Positions 43,994 to 53,447 of a stretch of DNA of 53,569 bases are shown here, one piece after another. The stretch's first letter is position 1. Every line of letters begins with the position of its first letter. The DNA is from Andreesenia angusta (GTDB lineage: Bacteria > Bacillota > Clostridia > Tissierellales > Gottschalkiaceae), in the NCBI RefSeq assembly GCF_001855385.1, contig NZ_MKIE01000010.1:1-53569 (forward strand), given 5' to 3'. The notes beneath the pieces were generated by a model. It searched no databases and was not told the origin of the DNA. It saw only the letters and a list, made by a program, of their open reading frames with translations. A program made the position numbers and the translations under genes.

Positions 43994-44977
43994 ATGAATA
44001 AGGACATACGTAGTAAAATTGAGGAAAATTGGAACGCGGAAGAGTTCGCTAAGGAAACTATAGAGGCTATAAAAGAGCAGATCGGCGACGGAAAAGCGAT
44101 ATGCGCTCTTTCAGGAGGAGTAGACTCATCTGTATCGGCTGTGCTAGTTCACAAGGCGATAGGATCTAATTTGACTTGCATATTTGTAGACCATGGTCTT
44201 ATGAGAAAAGACGAGGGAGACCAGGTAGAGGAAATATTCAAGAATACCTTTGATATGAATCTTATAAGAGTAAACGCGCAAGAGAGATTCCTAGGAAAGC
44301 TTGCTGGAGTTAAGGACCCAGAGCAGAAGAGAAAGATAATCGGAGAAGAGTTCATAAGAGTGTTTGAAGAAGAGAAGGCCAAAATAGGCAAGATAGACTT
44401 CCTTGTTCAGGGAACTATTTATCCAGATATAGTTGAGAGTATGACAGACAGCGGAGAAGTTATAAAGAGCCATCACAATGTTGGAGGACTTCCAGAAGAT
44501 GTTGACTTTGAGCTTGTAGAGCCTGTAAAAGCGCTTTACAAATACGAGGTAAGAGAAGTTGGAAGAGTGCTAGGAATAGCAGACAAGCTTGTAGACAGAC
44601 AGCCTTTCCCAGGTCCAGGACTTGGAGTTAGAGTTGTTGGAGATATAACAAAAGAAAAACTGGATATACTGAGAGAAGCAGACTGGATATTCAGAGAAGA
44701 GATAGAGGCAGCAGGACTCAACAAGGAAATATGGCAGTACTTTGCCACTATACTTGACATAAAGAGTGTTGGAATGACAAACGAGAAGAGAACTTATGGA
44801 TACCCTGTAGTGCTTAGAGCTATATACACTAAAGACGCCATGACAGCTGAGTTTGCAAAGATTCCTCACGAGTTGCTAGACAAGATTGCAAAGAGAATAG
44901 TTCACGAAGTTGAAGAAATAAACAGAGTGCTTTACGACGTGACTTCTAAGCCACCAGCAACTATAGAGTTTGAGTAA
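43994..44977 (+). CDS. guaA: GMP synthase, ATP-pyrophosphatase subunit only
   Basis: A 327-aa protein making GMP from XMP. It has the PP-loop [12 protein letters not shown] (residues 40-51) and the C-terminal dimerisation domain ([51 protein letters not shown]). Full-length bacterial GuaA is ~510 aa with an N-terminal class I glutamine amidotransferase domain; that domain is absent, as in archaeal two-subunit GMP synthases. The missing part is not hidden upstream, where the riboswitch lies. AAAGGAGG is 12 nt before the ATG, longer than usual. The amidotransferase may be encoded elsewhere, or free ammonia used. Confidence 0.93.
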   Translation: MNKDIRSKIEENWNAEEFAKETIEAIKEQIGDGKAICALSGGVDSSVSAVLVHKAIGSNLTCIFVDHGLMRKDEGDQVEEIFKNTFDMNLIRVNAQERFLGKLAGVKDPEQKRKIIGEEFIRVFEEEKAKIGKIDFLVQGTIYPDIVESMTDSGEVIKSHHNVGGLPEDVDFELVEPVKALYKYEVREVGRVLGIADKLVDRQPFPGPGLGVRVVGDITKEKLDILREADWIFREEIEAAGLNKEIWQYFATILDIKSVGMTNEKRTYGYPVVLRAIYTKDAMTAEFAKIPHELLDKIAKRIVHEVEEINRVLYDVTSKPPATIEFE

Positions 44978-45017
44978 AATTTAATCAGGAAGCTTGACTT
45001 TTTAGTCATATATATAA

Positions 45018-45050
45018 AGGTGTCGAATTATATCGACACCTACTTTTTTA
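45018..45050. terminator. Terminator between guaA and the convergent lipoprotein gene
   Basis: AGGTGTCGA (45018-45026), loop ATTATA, TCGACACCT (45033-45041), then ACTTTTTT. The reverse-strand side is A-rich, so it may serve both genes. Confidence 0.85.
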
Positions 45051-45683
45051 TATTTTTTTGGGATCTACTATGAAGTAGGAAGGATAGTCTGTGCTTGAAT
45101 TTAGGTTGTGAACGGCGAAAAAGTACAGTGTTTCAGACTTTGGAATCTCGGGAGACTTGATTTTTTGGAGACCTCTTTTTTCAAGCAGGAAAACATCCGA
45201 GCTTTGGGGAAAGTTTGCATCTATTGAACCGGATGAAAGCTCTGTCAGGAAGTAGATAGAGAAAGCTTGATCGGCTTCGAGGTTTTCAAGCAGCGATTCG
45301 GCACTCTCTAGAAGCGATAGGTCAAAGAGCTTTTTTTCTTCAGCGACGTATTCATCTAGCTTTATTTTGAATATATCTGACTTTGAGTCATAAGACGCGT
45401 TGTGAGATTTTCCGCTTTCTGTGTCCACTACCTCTAGAGACAGATTCGAAATAGACCCGTCTCTGTCGGCTGTAAGCTCAAACCTATTCAGCATAGGAGA
45501 CTTAAGTTTTCCAGCGGAAGATATGTAATCGAACAGCTCCACAAGGCTGATCTCGTCATAGCGGGACTCCGAGATATGCGACTTTGGATCGAAAGGCTCT
45601 TTGCTTTTTCTGTCGCCAGAGCAAGAAGCTAGTACGAGCAAAGCAGAAAAAACTAGGAATATGTATCTGTACTTGGCTTTCAA
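45048..45683 (-). CDS. Uncharacterised lipoprotein
   Basis: A 211-aa secreted lipoprotein. The signal sequence (YRYIFLVFSALLVLASC) ends in lipobox LASC, with the acylated Cys near residue 21. The mature part has no motif I recognise; it is mixed in character with several Ser/Asp-rich stretches. The TTG start has GGGGGGA about 6 nt upstream on the reverse strand. It is a single gene between guaA and ndk, transcribed away from ndk. Confidence 0.75.
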   Translation of the reverse strand: MKAKYRYIFLVFSALLVLASCSGDRKSKEPFDPKSHISESRYDEISLVELFDYISSAGKLKSPMLNRFELTADRDGSISNLSLEVVDTESGKSHNASYDSKSDIFKIKLDEYVAEEKKLFDLSLLESAESLLENLEADQAFSIYFLTELSSGSIDANFPQSSDVFLLEKRGLQKIKSPEIPKSETLYFFAVHNLNSSTDYPSYFIVDPKKI

Positions 45684-45835
45684 AGTGAATCCCCCCAGTT
45701 GATTTTGGCATAAAACTATAACTTTAATTATACAATACGGTCTAAGCTAAAGACAGTTTAAAATTATGAATTTTTTAGCGACTAAATGGGTATATATATT
45801 CTTAATGATTAATAATTATGGAGAAGGTGATTGAC

Positions 45836-46240
45836 TTGGAAAGAACACTTGTGATTGTAAAGCCTGACGGCGTCGAGCGAGGGCTTGTCGGAGATATAAT
45901 CTCGAGATACGAAAGAAAGAACTTGAAAATAACCTACTGTAATATGACTAGGGCAGATGAGGGAATACTGGCTAAGCACTACAGCGAGCACGTTGGAAAG
46001 GACTTCTACAACAGGCTTATAGACTACATGCAGCGTGGAGACATAGTTGTGATGGTGCTAGAAGGGGAGAACGCGATAGATGCAGTCAGAAAGATAAACG
46101 GAAAGACAAACCCGATAGAGGCTGAGAACGGAAGTATAAGAGGCGACTATGCCTTTATAAAAGAGGAAAACTTGGTTCACGCTTCGGATTCTAAGGAATC
46201 TGCAGAAAGGGAAATAAAGATTTGGACAGGAGAGGTTTAG
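45836..46240 (+). CDS. ndk: Nucleoside diphosphate kinase
   Basis: A 134-aa enzyme that transfers the gamma phosphate between nucleoside triphosphates and diphosphates. N-terminal ERTLVIVKPDGVERGLVGDI; the phospho-accepting His is in LVHASDSKESAEREI. TTG 45836 gives the standard N-terminus and has GAAGGTGA 5 nt upstream; the ATG at 45818 precedes that site. purC begins at the next base after its stop, so ndk-purC-purH form a nucleotide operon. Confidence 0.95.
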   Translation: MERTLVIVKPDGVERGLVGDIISRYERKNLKITYCNMTRADEGILAKHYSEHVGKDFYNRLIDYMQRGDIVVMVLEGENAIDAVRKINGKTNPIEAENGSIRGDYAFIKEENLVHASDSKESAEREIKIWTGEV

Positions 46241-46957
46241 ATGAAGAGATTAGATATATATATAGAGGGAAAGACCAAGATAATATACAATACAGAGGAC
46301 CCAGACAAGGCAATAATGAGGTACAAAGACGACATAACTGCCTTTAACGGAGCGAAGAAGGACGTATTTGAGGAAAAAGGGAGAATAAACAACAAGATAT
46401 CTGCGAAGATATTCAACTACCTAGAGAGCAAAGGGAATATAAGGACTCACTTTGTGTACCGCTTAGACGATGAGCATGTGCTTGTAGAGAAGACAGAGAT
46501 GATCCCTGTAGAGATAATAGTCAGAAACAGGGCTGCGGGGGCGCTTTTGAAAAAGGCCGAGTTCGTGGAAGAAGGGGATGAGCTTTCGACTCCTATACTT
46601 GAATTTCATATAAAGGACGACGAAAACAAGGATCCTGAGGTGAGCGCTGAGCATCTAGTCGAGCAGAGAATTTTAAGCGAAAACGAAGTAGAGAATATAA
46701 AGAGGATCTCGAACAAGGTGAACAATATGCTCAAGCTCTACTTTGAAGAGATAGGGCTGGACATAATAGACTTCAAGCTGGAGTTTGGAAGAAAAGGTCA
46801 GGAGCTGCTGCTTGCGGACGAGATAACTCCAGACACTTGCAGGCTTTGGGATATGAACACAGGAGAAAAGTACGACAAGGACATCTTTAGAGAAGGAAAC
46901 GGGGATGTGCTTTTAGGATACAGGGAAGTACTTAAGAGGATGGAGAGCAAAAAATAA
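46241..46957 (+). CDS. purC: SAICAR synthetase
   Basis: A 238-aa enzyme of de novo purine synthesis joining CAIR and aspartate. Signatures are YEGKTKIIYNTEDPD-like IEGKTKIIYNTEDPDKAIMR, KDDITAFNGAKK, MIPVEIIVRNRAAGALLKK and LADEITPDTCRLWD. Its ATG abuts the ndk stop, with AGGAGAGG in the end of ndk as binding site. Confidence 0.96.
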   Translation: MKRLDIYIEGKTKIIYNTEDPDKAIMRYKDDITAFNGAKKDVFEEKGRINNKISAKIFNYLESKGNIRTHFVYRLDDEHVLVEKTEMIPVEIIVRNRAAGALLKKAEFVEEGDELSTPILEFHIKDDENKDPEVSAEHLVEQRILSENEVENIKRISNKVNNMLKLYFEEIGLDIIDFKLEFGRKGQELLLADEITPDTCRLWDMNTGEKYDKDIFREGNGDVLLGYREVLKRMESKK

Positions 46958-46982
46958 GACTATTTAAAGGAGTGGCTTAAGG

Positions 46983-48515
46983 TTGAAGAGAGCTTTGATA
47001 AGTGTTTCAGACAAGACAGGCGTTGTGGACTTTGCCAGAGGACTGGCAGATATGGGATGGGAGCTGATTTCTACAGGGGGGACTTACAAGGAACTTCTAA
47101 AGGAAGGCGTAGACGTAGTGGAAGTCTCAAGTGTGACGGGATTCCCGGAGGCTTTTGACGGAAGAGTCAAGACGCTCCACCCTGCTGTGCACGGGGGGAT
47201 TCTATACAGAAGAGACAATGACGACGACGTCAAAACTATAGCTGAAATGAATATCGGGAGCATAGACATGGTGGTCGTAAACCTATATCCTTTCAAGGAG
47301 GTCTACGAGCGGGAAGGCTCGACGACTGAGGATATAATAGAGAACATAGACATAGGAGGCCCAACGCTTGTAAGGGCTGCGAGCAAGAACTACAGGCATG
47401 TCACGATAGTGGTGGAGCCGGAAGACTACTCAAGAGTGCTAGGCGAGCTTAGAGCGAGCGGGGAAACTTCTCTAGACACAAGGGTCGAGATGGCCAAGAA
47501 GGCATTTTCCCATACTGCATACTATGACTCCATGATAGCGTCTTATTTCAACGAGGTGACAGGAGACAAGTTTCCTGAAAGACTGCTAGTGCCTTACAGC
47601 AAGAAGTCTGACCTTAGGTACGGGGAAAACCCTCACCAGGAAGGAGCACTGTATGTAGAGTCGCTGGGGAAACCTTCGGGAATGGCTTCACTGGTCCAGC
47701 ATAACGGGAAAGAACTTTCCTACAACAACATAAACGACCTGAATGAAGGGCTTGACCTTGTAAGGGAGTTCGAAGAGCCTACAGCTGTTGCCATAAAGCA
47801 TGGGAATCCATGCGGTGTTGCAAGCGACAAGAGCTTAGAGGCTGCTTTTGCAAAGGCATACGAGTCTGACAGCCAGTCTATATACGGCGGGATAGTTATA
47901 TTCAACAGAGAAGTAGGCGCAGAGCTTGCGGAAACTCTATCCAAGATATTTCTAGAAGTCATAGTGGCGCCTTCCTACTCAGAGGAAGCGCTTCGCATAC
48001 TCTCTCAAAAGCCGAACGTGAGAGTGCTGGAACAACCTGAGGCATCAAAGCCTCTGACAAGCTCTCGAAACCTCAAGAGCGTATCAGGCGGGCTGCTGGT
48101 GCAAGACAAGGACACGCAGCTGCTTGGAGAAAAGCTTATATGTGTGACCGAGGCCAAGCCTGATAAATCCACAGAAGAGGACCTCTTGTTTGCGTGGAAG
48201 GTGGTAAAGGCCACAAAATCAAATGCCGTAGTTGTGGCGAAAAACAAGACTACAGTTGCTGTGGGGCCTGGACAGGTGAGCAGGATATGGGCGCTTGAAA
48301 ATGCCGTAAAACAAGGCAGAGAAGGGGTTCAGGGAGCTGTGCTTGCATCGGATGCCTTCTTTCCTTTTGGGGACTGCGTAGAGCTTGCGGCCAAGTCGGG
48401 GATAGTCTCTATAATCCAGCCTGGCGGAGCAAAAAAAGACAGCGAGTCTATAGAGCTCGCCGACAAGCACGGCATATCCATGGTATTTACAGGGATAAGA
48501 CATTTCAAACACTGA
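46983..48515 (+). CDS. purH: Bifunctional AICAR transformylase / IMP cyclohydrolase
   Basis: A 510-aa enzyme catalysing the last two steps to IMP. N-terminal IMP cyclohydrolase with ALISVSDKTGVVDFARGLAD and GFPEAFDGRVKTLHPAVHGG; C-terminal transformylase with KYGENPHQ-type LRYGENPHQEGALYV, KHGNPCGVA and KSNAVVVAKNKTTVAVGPGQ. The TTG start follows AAAGGAGTGG. purC and purH are here without purE, purF, purM, purN or purD, which must lie elsewhere if the pathway is complete. Confidence 0.96.
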   Translation: MKRALISVSDKTGVVDFARGLADMGWELISTGGTYKELLKEGVDVVEVSSVTGFPEAFDGRVKTLHPAVHGGILYRRDNDDDVKTIAEMNIGSIDMVVVNLYPFKEVYEREGSTTEDIIENIDIGGPTLVRAASKNYRHVTIVVEPEDYSRVLGELRASGETSLDTRVEMAKKAFSHTAYYDSMIASYFNEVTGDKFPERLLVPYSKKSDLRYGENPHQEGALYVESLGKPSGMASLVQHNGKELSYNNINDLNEGLDLVREFEEPTAVAIKHGNPCGVASDKSLEAAFAKAYESDSQSIYGGIVIFNREVGAELAETLSKIFLEVIVAPSYSEEALRILSQKPNVRVLEQPEASKPLTSSRNLKSVSGGLLVQDKDTQLLGEKLICVTEAKPDKSTEEDLLFAWKVVKATKSNAVVVAKNKTTVAVGPGQVSRIWALENAVKQGREGVQGAVLASDAFFPFGDCVELAAKSGIVSIIQPGGAKKDSESIELADKHGISMVFTGIRHFKH

Positions 48516-48521
48516 TTTATA

Positions 48522-48546
48522 GGGCGGATATAATCCGCCCTTTTTT
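48522..48546 (+). terminator. Rho-independent terminator after purH
   Basis: GGGCGGAT (48522-48529), loop ATA, ATCCGCCC (48533-48540), then six Ts. Confidence 0.92.
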
Positions 48547-48564
48547 AGATAAGGGGTGATAGAC

Positions 48565-49251
48565 TTGAAGATACTTTTAGTGGAAGACGAATCGAAGCTT
48601 TCTGAAGTTGTGAAGTCGTTTCTGGAAGCAGAAAACTATGAAGTTGCCCAGGCCTACGATGGGATAGAGGCAGTCGAGCTGTTTGAAAGAGAGGAAGTGC
48701 AGCTTGTGATACTCGACCTAATGCTTCCGAAGCTCTCAGGGGAGGAAGTCTGCAGAAAGATAAGAAGCCAGTCAAACGTACCCATAATAATGGTGACTGC
48801 AAAGGTGGAAGAGGAAGAGCGAATAGAAGGGCTGTCCATAGGGGCCGATGACTATGTAATAAAGCCGTTTAGCGTGAAAGAGCTTGTGCAGAGAGTGAAG
48901 ACGCTTCTCAGAAGAAGCTACAGCGACGGACCCAAGGCTGAGAAGTACAGCTTTAACGACGGAGACTTGGAGATAGACCTGAGCGCAGGGATAGTGCTTA
49001 AAGACGGAATTGACGCAGGACTCACTGGGAGCGAACTAAAGGTGCTGAAGACCTTCCTGGCCAATTTGGGGAGTATACTCAGCAGAGACCAGCTAATAGA
49101 GAAGTCCTTCGGATACGACTATGACGGAAACGACAGGACTGTGGATGCTCATATAAAGAATATAAGGCATAAAATAGAGGACAATCCCAAGGAGCCTGAG
49201 TATATACTGACCGTGTACGGCATGGGGTACAGGTTCGGTGTGAAGAGATGA
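48565..49251 (+). CDS. OmpR-family response regulator
   Basis: A 228-aa two-component regulator. Receiver domain with acidic pocket VEDE, phospho-acceptor Asp in LVILDLMLPK and switch Lys in VIKPFSVKEL; winged-helix DNA-binding domain with LTGSELKVLKTFLANLG and DRTVDAHIKNIRHKIEDN. TTG 48565 gives the usual KILLVEDE start and has AAGGGGTGAT upstream; the GTG at 48556 is inside that site. It overlaps the kinase gene by 4 nt. Confidence 0.93.
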   Translation: MKILLVEDESKLSEVVKSFLEAENYEVAQAYDGIEAVELFEREEVQLVILDLMLPKLSGEEVCRKIRSQSNVPIIMVTAKVEEEERIEGLSIGADDYVIKPFSVKELVQRVKTLLRRSYSDGPKAEKYSFNDGDLEIDLSAGIVLKDGIDAGLTGSELKVLKTFLANLGSILSRDQLIEKSFGYDYDGNDRTVDAHIKNIRHKIEDNPKEPEYILTVYGMGYRFGVKR

Positions 49252-50615
49252 GGCGGAGCATATTTGCGAAATTGACAATCAGCTTTTTCTTTTTCTCTGC
49301 GCTTATAATAGGCTTTATGTGGCTGACTTCAAGTGCTGTGCTTGACAGGGAGTTCCAGTCCTACCTTTCGGAAGTGAAAACATCGGAGGTAGAGGAGGCT
49401 TTCGAGGAGATAGCGGAGATGTATAGTTCAGAAGATGGTTTCTCTACAGAGGAGCTGAGGGATATAAGGCGGATTTCCAACAGGAGAGGCTATTCCATAG
49501 ATATAGTGGATCAGGACGGAGAGTCTCTTGTGAGTGATAGCGGCGAAAAAGGCGGGTTTCAAGGGGGAAAACTGCTAGATGGAGAGTTAAAAGAGATGGA
49601 GTTTCCCCTTGAGATGGAAGGCGGAAGCGGAACTGTGACTATAGGGTTCAAAGACGGACTTGGCTTGAAAGCTGAAGACCTGGTGTTTAAAAGCGCTATG
49701 AGAAAATCGCTTGGATTTGCAGGCGTATTTCTCCTGCTGCTCTCAATCGTGATAAGCTATTTTTTTTCAAGGAAAATATCAAGCCCGATAAGAAAGGTAA
49801 AGCTTGTGGCTGAGCGCATAAAAGAGGGCGAGTGGTCTCACAAATACCTAAGCTCTAAGTCTGACCCCAAAGAGATATACGAGCTTTCAGAGGCTATAGA
49901 CCAAATGGCGATGACTTTGAAAGCTCAGGAAGATATGAGGAAGAAACTTGTATCAGATATGGCCCATGAGCTGAGAACGCCCATAGCTGTGCTGAAAAGT
50001 CATCTCGAAGCCATGATAGAGGGGGTTTGGGAAGTCAGCACGGAGCGTCTGCAAGACCTTTATGTGGAGGTTGACATGGTGAATGAACTTGTAAATAGGC
50101 TCAAGGATATACATACGCTAGAGGGTGGAAGTCAGACTCTGAACCTTGAAGTGGTGAGCTTGCCGGAAGAGCTGTGGTCTGTAGTGAATCCGCTGACTCC
50201 GATGTTTGCAGAAAAAGGGCTTGAGATTGGAGTTAAAGCAGATAAAACTTTTAGAGTAAAACTGGACAAAAGTAAGTTCAAGCAGATAATGTACAATTTG
50301 ATTCTGAATGCATACAAGTATTCGGAAGTCGGTGCAAAGGTGAGGGTAGAAGCCTTGGAGACTGAGCTTGGTCTGGAACTGAGCGTATCAGACACTGGAA
50401 TCGGGATATCTAGCGAAGACCTTCCGCTTGTGTTTGAGAGGTTTTACAGAGGTGAAAAGTCCAGAAACAAAGACTACGGCGGAACGGGGCTTGGGCTCAC
50501 TATAGTAAAGGCTCTTGTGGAAGCTCATGGATGGAGCATCTCGGCAGAGAGCGAAATTGGAGTGGGCAGCAAATTCACCATAGCTATTCCTCGAAAAAGT
50601 TTTGAAAATTCATAA
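49248..50615 (+). CDS. Sensor histidine kinase
   Basis: A 455-aa kinase partner of the regulator upstream. TM1 near residues 8-28, an extracellular region of ~115 residues, TM2 near 148-168, HAMP, then DHp with the phospho-His in MAHELRTPIAVLKSH and the ATPase domain (N box NLILNAYKYS, DTGIGIS, FERFYRGEKS, GGTGLGLTI). The signal is unknown. The next gene encodes a small secreted protein and may be a target or accessory of this system. Confidence 0.93.
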   Translation: MRRSIFAKLTISFFFFSALIIGFMWLTSSAVLDREFQSYLSEVKTSEVEEAFEEIAEMYSSEDGFSTEELRDIRRISNRRGYSIDIVDQDGESLVSDSGEKGGFQGGKLLDGELKEMEFPLEMEGGSGTVTIGFKDGLGLKAEDLVFKSAMRKSLGFAGVFLLLLSIVISYFFSRKISSPIRKVKLVAERIKEGEWSHKYLSSKSDPKEIYELSEAIDQMAMTLKAQEDMRKKLVSDMAHELRTPIAVLKSHLEAMIEGVWEVSTERLQDLYVEVDMVNELVNRLKDIHTLEGGSQTLNLEVVSLPEELWSVVNPLTPMFAEKGLEIGVKADKTFRVKLDKSKFKQIMYNLILNAYKYSEVGAKVRVEALETELGLELSVSDTGIGISSEDLPLVFERFYRGEKSRNKDYGGTGLGLTIVKALVEAHGWSISAESEIGVGSKFTIAIPRKSFENS

Positions 50616-50693
50616 TCTCTTCAAATTCTTTTTCTATAATTAAGTTGTAGCAAAGAACACCAAAGTCAATTTAAACTAGAGGAGGAATTTAAA

Positions 50694-51122
50694 ATGAAAA
50701 AGAAAATAGTTGGAATAGCACTTACGGCGGTTATGGCGCTTGGAGGTATGTCGGCTTTTGCATCAGAGGATGCACCAGCCCAGCAGAATACTCAAGCCAG
50801 AGCAGAGCAAGGAGCTAAAAGAGGGCAAGGCAAGATGGCTAGATCAGGCGGACAGTGCACAGGAGAAAACGCAGGGGCGAATAGAGCTTCGAGACTTGAA
50901 AGCATAGTGAAGGCTCTGGAGTCTGCGGGAAAATCTGATATAGCTGCGAAGCTACAAGCAGAGGAGTTTGGCACTGTGAGAGAGGCCATAGAGTCGCTTA
51001 CAGAGGAGGAAAACCTTGCAGTCAGAGAAGTCATGAGAGAACTCAAACTAAACGGAAACGGAAATGCTTCAGGAAATAGAATGGCTAAGCGCGACGGATC
51101 TATGGGTCTTTGCGAGCAGTAA
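50694..51122 (+). CDS. Small secreted protein next to the two-component system
   Basis: A 142-aa protein with a classical signal peptide (KKKIVGIALTAVMALGGMSA, cleavage probably after FASE/near residue 25). The mature part has a polar, Gln/Gly/Arg-rich stretch with one Cys (GGQCTGENAG), a helical core (LESIVKALESAGKSDIAAKL; EEENLAVREVMRELK) and a second Cys near the C-terminus (MGLCEQ). No family recognised. AGAGGAGGAA precedes the ATG. Its own -10 (TATAAT, 50634-50639) and strong terminator suggest a separate, well-expressed transcript. Confidence 0.7.
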   Translation: MKKKIVGIALTAVMALGGMSAFASEDAPAQQNTQARAEQGAKRGQGKMARSGGQCTGENAGANRASRLESIVKALESAGKSDIAAKLQAEEFGTVREAIESLTEEENLAVREVMRELKLNGNGNASGNRMAKRDGSMGLCEQ

Positions 51123-51140
51123 GGCATAGTAGTCGATAAA

Positions 51141-51190
51141 AAACATAAGAGCGCAGGAAACTTTGTTTCCTGCGCTCTTATGTTTTTTTT
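51141..51190 (+). terminator. Very strong rho-independent terminator (21-bp perfect stem)
   Basis: The arm at 51141-51161 (AAACATAAGAGCGCAGGAAA then C) is perfectly complementary to 51165-51185, with a TTT loop, and a T-run that begins inside the right arm. Confidence 0.92.
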
Positions 51191-51279
51191 AGGGAAATTC
51201 CAATAAATATGAATAATATCAGGATAAGGTGGTAAATATTACTCTATGATACAAAATAATAGGAGGAATAGGAAAGAAT

Positions 51280-53298
51280 ATGAAAAGCATTAGAGGCAAG
51301 TTGATATTATCTACATTTTTAAGCATCGCAGCATGTATAGCTGTGGCCATGGTGTTTTCTTGGAAGTACACCGAGAGAATAGTGAGAGAGGACTTTGCAA
51401 AGAGCACGTCTAGGGAAGTGGAGAAGATAGACGACAGCATAGCGCTGTTCTTCGAGGAGATGTCCAAGGACCTGGACATGATTGCGGAAAATCCAACGGT
51501 GAAACTCGTGGACGGGACCGTAAAAACTTACATAGATATGGAGTCGGAAAGCGAGGTTTCCAGTCCGGCTTCTAGAGAGGGAATTGAAAGCCAGATATAC
51601 TCTGTCTACGACGTATTTGCAAAGAACAGGGAAAACATATCGGACGTATTCTTAGGTACAGAGCAAGGAGGGTATATCCAGTATGCTGAAGGAAGCATAT
51701 CGAAAGGGTACGACCCTAGAGAAAGGCCTTGGTACACACAGGCCATGGAGAACCCAGGAGAGGTTGTCAGGACGAGCGCATACTACTGGGAGGCGGCAGA
51801 TGCCGTAAACGTAAGCTTGGCTAAGACAGTTGAAAACGCCGGAGGGGCTGTAGTAGGAGTCCAGGCCATGGACATAAGCCTTGGAAGCCTTACAGATATG
51901 ATAAAAGACATAAAGATAGGCAGCGAAGGATACTTGATAATGGTCGAGAACGACGGGACTATACTTTCAAACCCCAGAAATCCAGAGACCAATTTCAAGA
52001 ACATAGACGAATTAGATATAGAGGGAATGGGAACGAGCGAGTTTGAGTTCACTCAAGATGGAGAAGACTTTCTGGGACTTAGCTATGACTCGGATAAAAC
52101 TGGCTGGAAGTTTATATCTGTAATTCCCAAAGGGGAGCTATCTGGGAAGGTTAAAGCTTTCAGCGTGATTGTAATCTTGCTTGGAGCGGTGAGCATACTG
52201 GTAGCGCTTTTGACTATAACTGTGGTAGCTTCAAGGATAACGAGGCCTATAAAGGAGATAACGGAATTTATAGGCAGAGTGGAAGACGGGGACTTCACTG
52301 AAAAAGTGGAGGTCAAAGGCAAAGATGAAGTATCGAGGCTTGGAAGTGGCATAAACAATATGATTGAAAAGATACGAAACCTTATAGAGGAATCCAAGTC
52401 GGTCTCGGAGAATGTATCGAAGTCGGCCGAATCCATAGGTTTTATGTCTAACCAGCTGGACAATACAGCTGACGAGATGGTGGAAGCCATATCTCAAGTG
52501 GCCAACAACCTAGGAGATCAAGGCAGACAGACAGAGCATATAGTCAACGCGATCGACGGATTTACAGAGGACATAGAGGCTATGTCCAGAAATATGACTG
52601 AAAAAGCTCACACGATAAGCGAGATGTCGAAAAAAGGACTTGAAATAGTGGACAGCTTAGACAACACCACTGAAGAGACAAGGGTTTCCTCTAGAAGGCT
52701 TGCTGACACCACTGAGAGCTTGAGCAAGAAGTCCATAAGCATAGGGGAGATAGTGGGGCTAATAGACAAAGTCACAGAGCAGACGAGCTTACTGTCGCTG
52801 AACGCCTCTATAGAGGCCGCTAGAGCTGGCGAAGCGGGAAGAGGATTTGCTGTAGTCGCATCAGAGATATCCAAGCTAGCCGAGGAGTCCAAGTCGTCCA
52901 CAGCTGAGATAGAGAAGATAATAAGCGAAATACAGAGAGAGATAAACAGCTCTGTAGAGTCGATAGAGAGGTCGAATTCGCTTGTGGAAAACAGCGTTGG
53001 GATAGTCTCGGAGACAAAGGACATATTTGGCGAGATGTTCGACACCATGTCTGAAATGGAAGCGGAAGTGGCTAGGATAAGCCAGATAGTAAAGGACATG
53101 ACGGTGGAAAAAGAGGAGATAGCCAGAAGTCTTGAAATGTCGGCGCAAGCTGCAGAGCAGACAGCTGCACTGTCCGAGGAGGTGACTGCATCCACTGAGG
53201 AGCAGTCGGCTTCTATACACACCATGACTCAGTATGTAGACAAGCTTGAGTTGCTTTCAAGGGAACTGCTTGAGAGTATAAACAAGTTCAAGGTTTAA
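51280..53298 (+). CDS. Methyl-accepting chemotaxis protein 2
   Basis: A 672-aa chemoreceptor of the same architecture as the one at 32095: TM1 ([20 protein letters not shown]), dCache-type sensor with [19 protein letters not shown]2 near 288-310 ([20 protein letters not shown]), HAMP and signalling tip [32 protein letters not shown] precedes the ATG. The sensor differs from copy 1 throughout, so the ligand probably differs. It stands alone without che genes. Confidence 0.95.
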   Translation: MKSIRGKLILSTFLSIAACIAVAMVFSWKYTERIVREDFAKSTSREVEKIDDSIALFFEEMSKDLDMIAENPTVKLVDGTVKTYIDMESESEVSSPASREGIESQIYSVYDVFAKNRENISDVFLGTEQGGYIQYAEGSISKGYDPRERPWYTQAMENPGEVVRTSAYYWEAADAVNVSLAKTVENAGGAVVGVQAMDISLGSLTDMIKDIKIGSEGYLIMVENDGTILSNPRNPETNFKNIDELDIEGMGTSEFEFTQDGEDFLGLSYDSDKTGWKFISVIPKGELSGKVKAFSVIVILLGAVSILVALLTITVVASRITRPIKEITEFIGRVEDGDFTEKVEVKGKDEVSRLGSGINNMIEKIRNLIEESKSVSENVSKSAESIGFMSNQLDNTADEMVEAISQVANNLGDQGRQTEHIVNAIDGFTEDIEAMSRNMTEKAHTISEMSKKGLEIVDSLDNTTEETRVSSRRLADTTESLSKKSISIGEIVGLIDKVTEQTSLLSLNASIEAARAGEAGRGFAVVASEISKLAEESKSSTAEIEKIISEIQREINSSVESIERSNSLVENSVGIVSETKDIFGEMFDTMSEMEAEVARISQIVKDMTVEKEEIARSLEMSAQAAEQTAALSEEVTASTEEQSASIHTMTQYVDKLELLSRELLESINKFKV

Positions 53299-53307
53299 AT
53301 TTAGAGC

Positions 53308-53333
53308 GAGGGGGCGTATTGCTGAGCCCCCTC
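53308..53333 (+). terminator. GC-rich hairpin after chemoreceptor 2
   Basis: GAGGGGGC (53308-53315), 10-nt loop, GCCCCCTC (53326-53333). No T-run follows, so termination would be inefficient or need help; it could also be a 3'-end stability element. Confidence 0.5.
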
Positions 53334-53373
53334 TACAACTGGAATGTATACGAAAATGAGCGTACAAAAGCTT

Positions 53374-53401
53374 TTGCATAAATATATATTTATGGTATAA
53401 T
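53374..53401 (+). promoter_or_regulatory. Promoter of the formimidoyltransferase gene
   Basis: TTGCAT at 53374-53379, 16-nt spacer, TATAAT at 53396-53401, 46 nt before the ATG. The -35 is weak. Confidence 0.5.
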
Positions 53402-53447
53402 GACTTTGAAAGAAAATAAAAGAATACATAAAGGGAGGAATAAATAA

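Noticed and set aside
53308..53333. Strong terminator after chemoreceptor 2
   Set aside because: The stem is GC-rich, but the T-run is missing, so it is listed only with reduced confidence.
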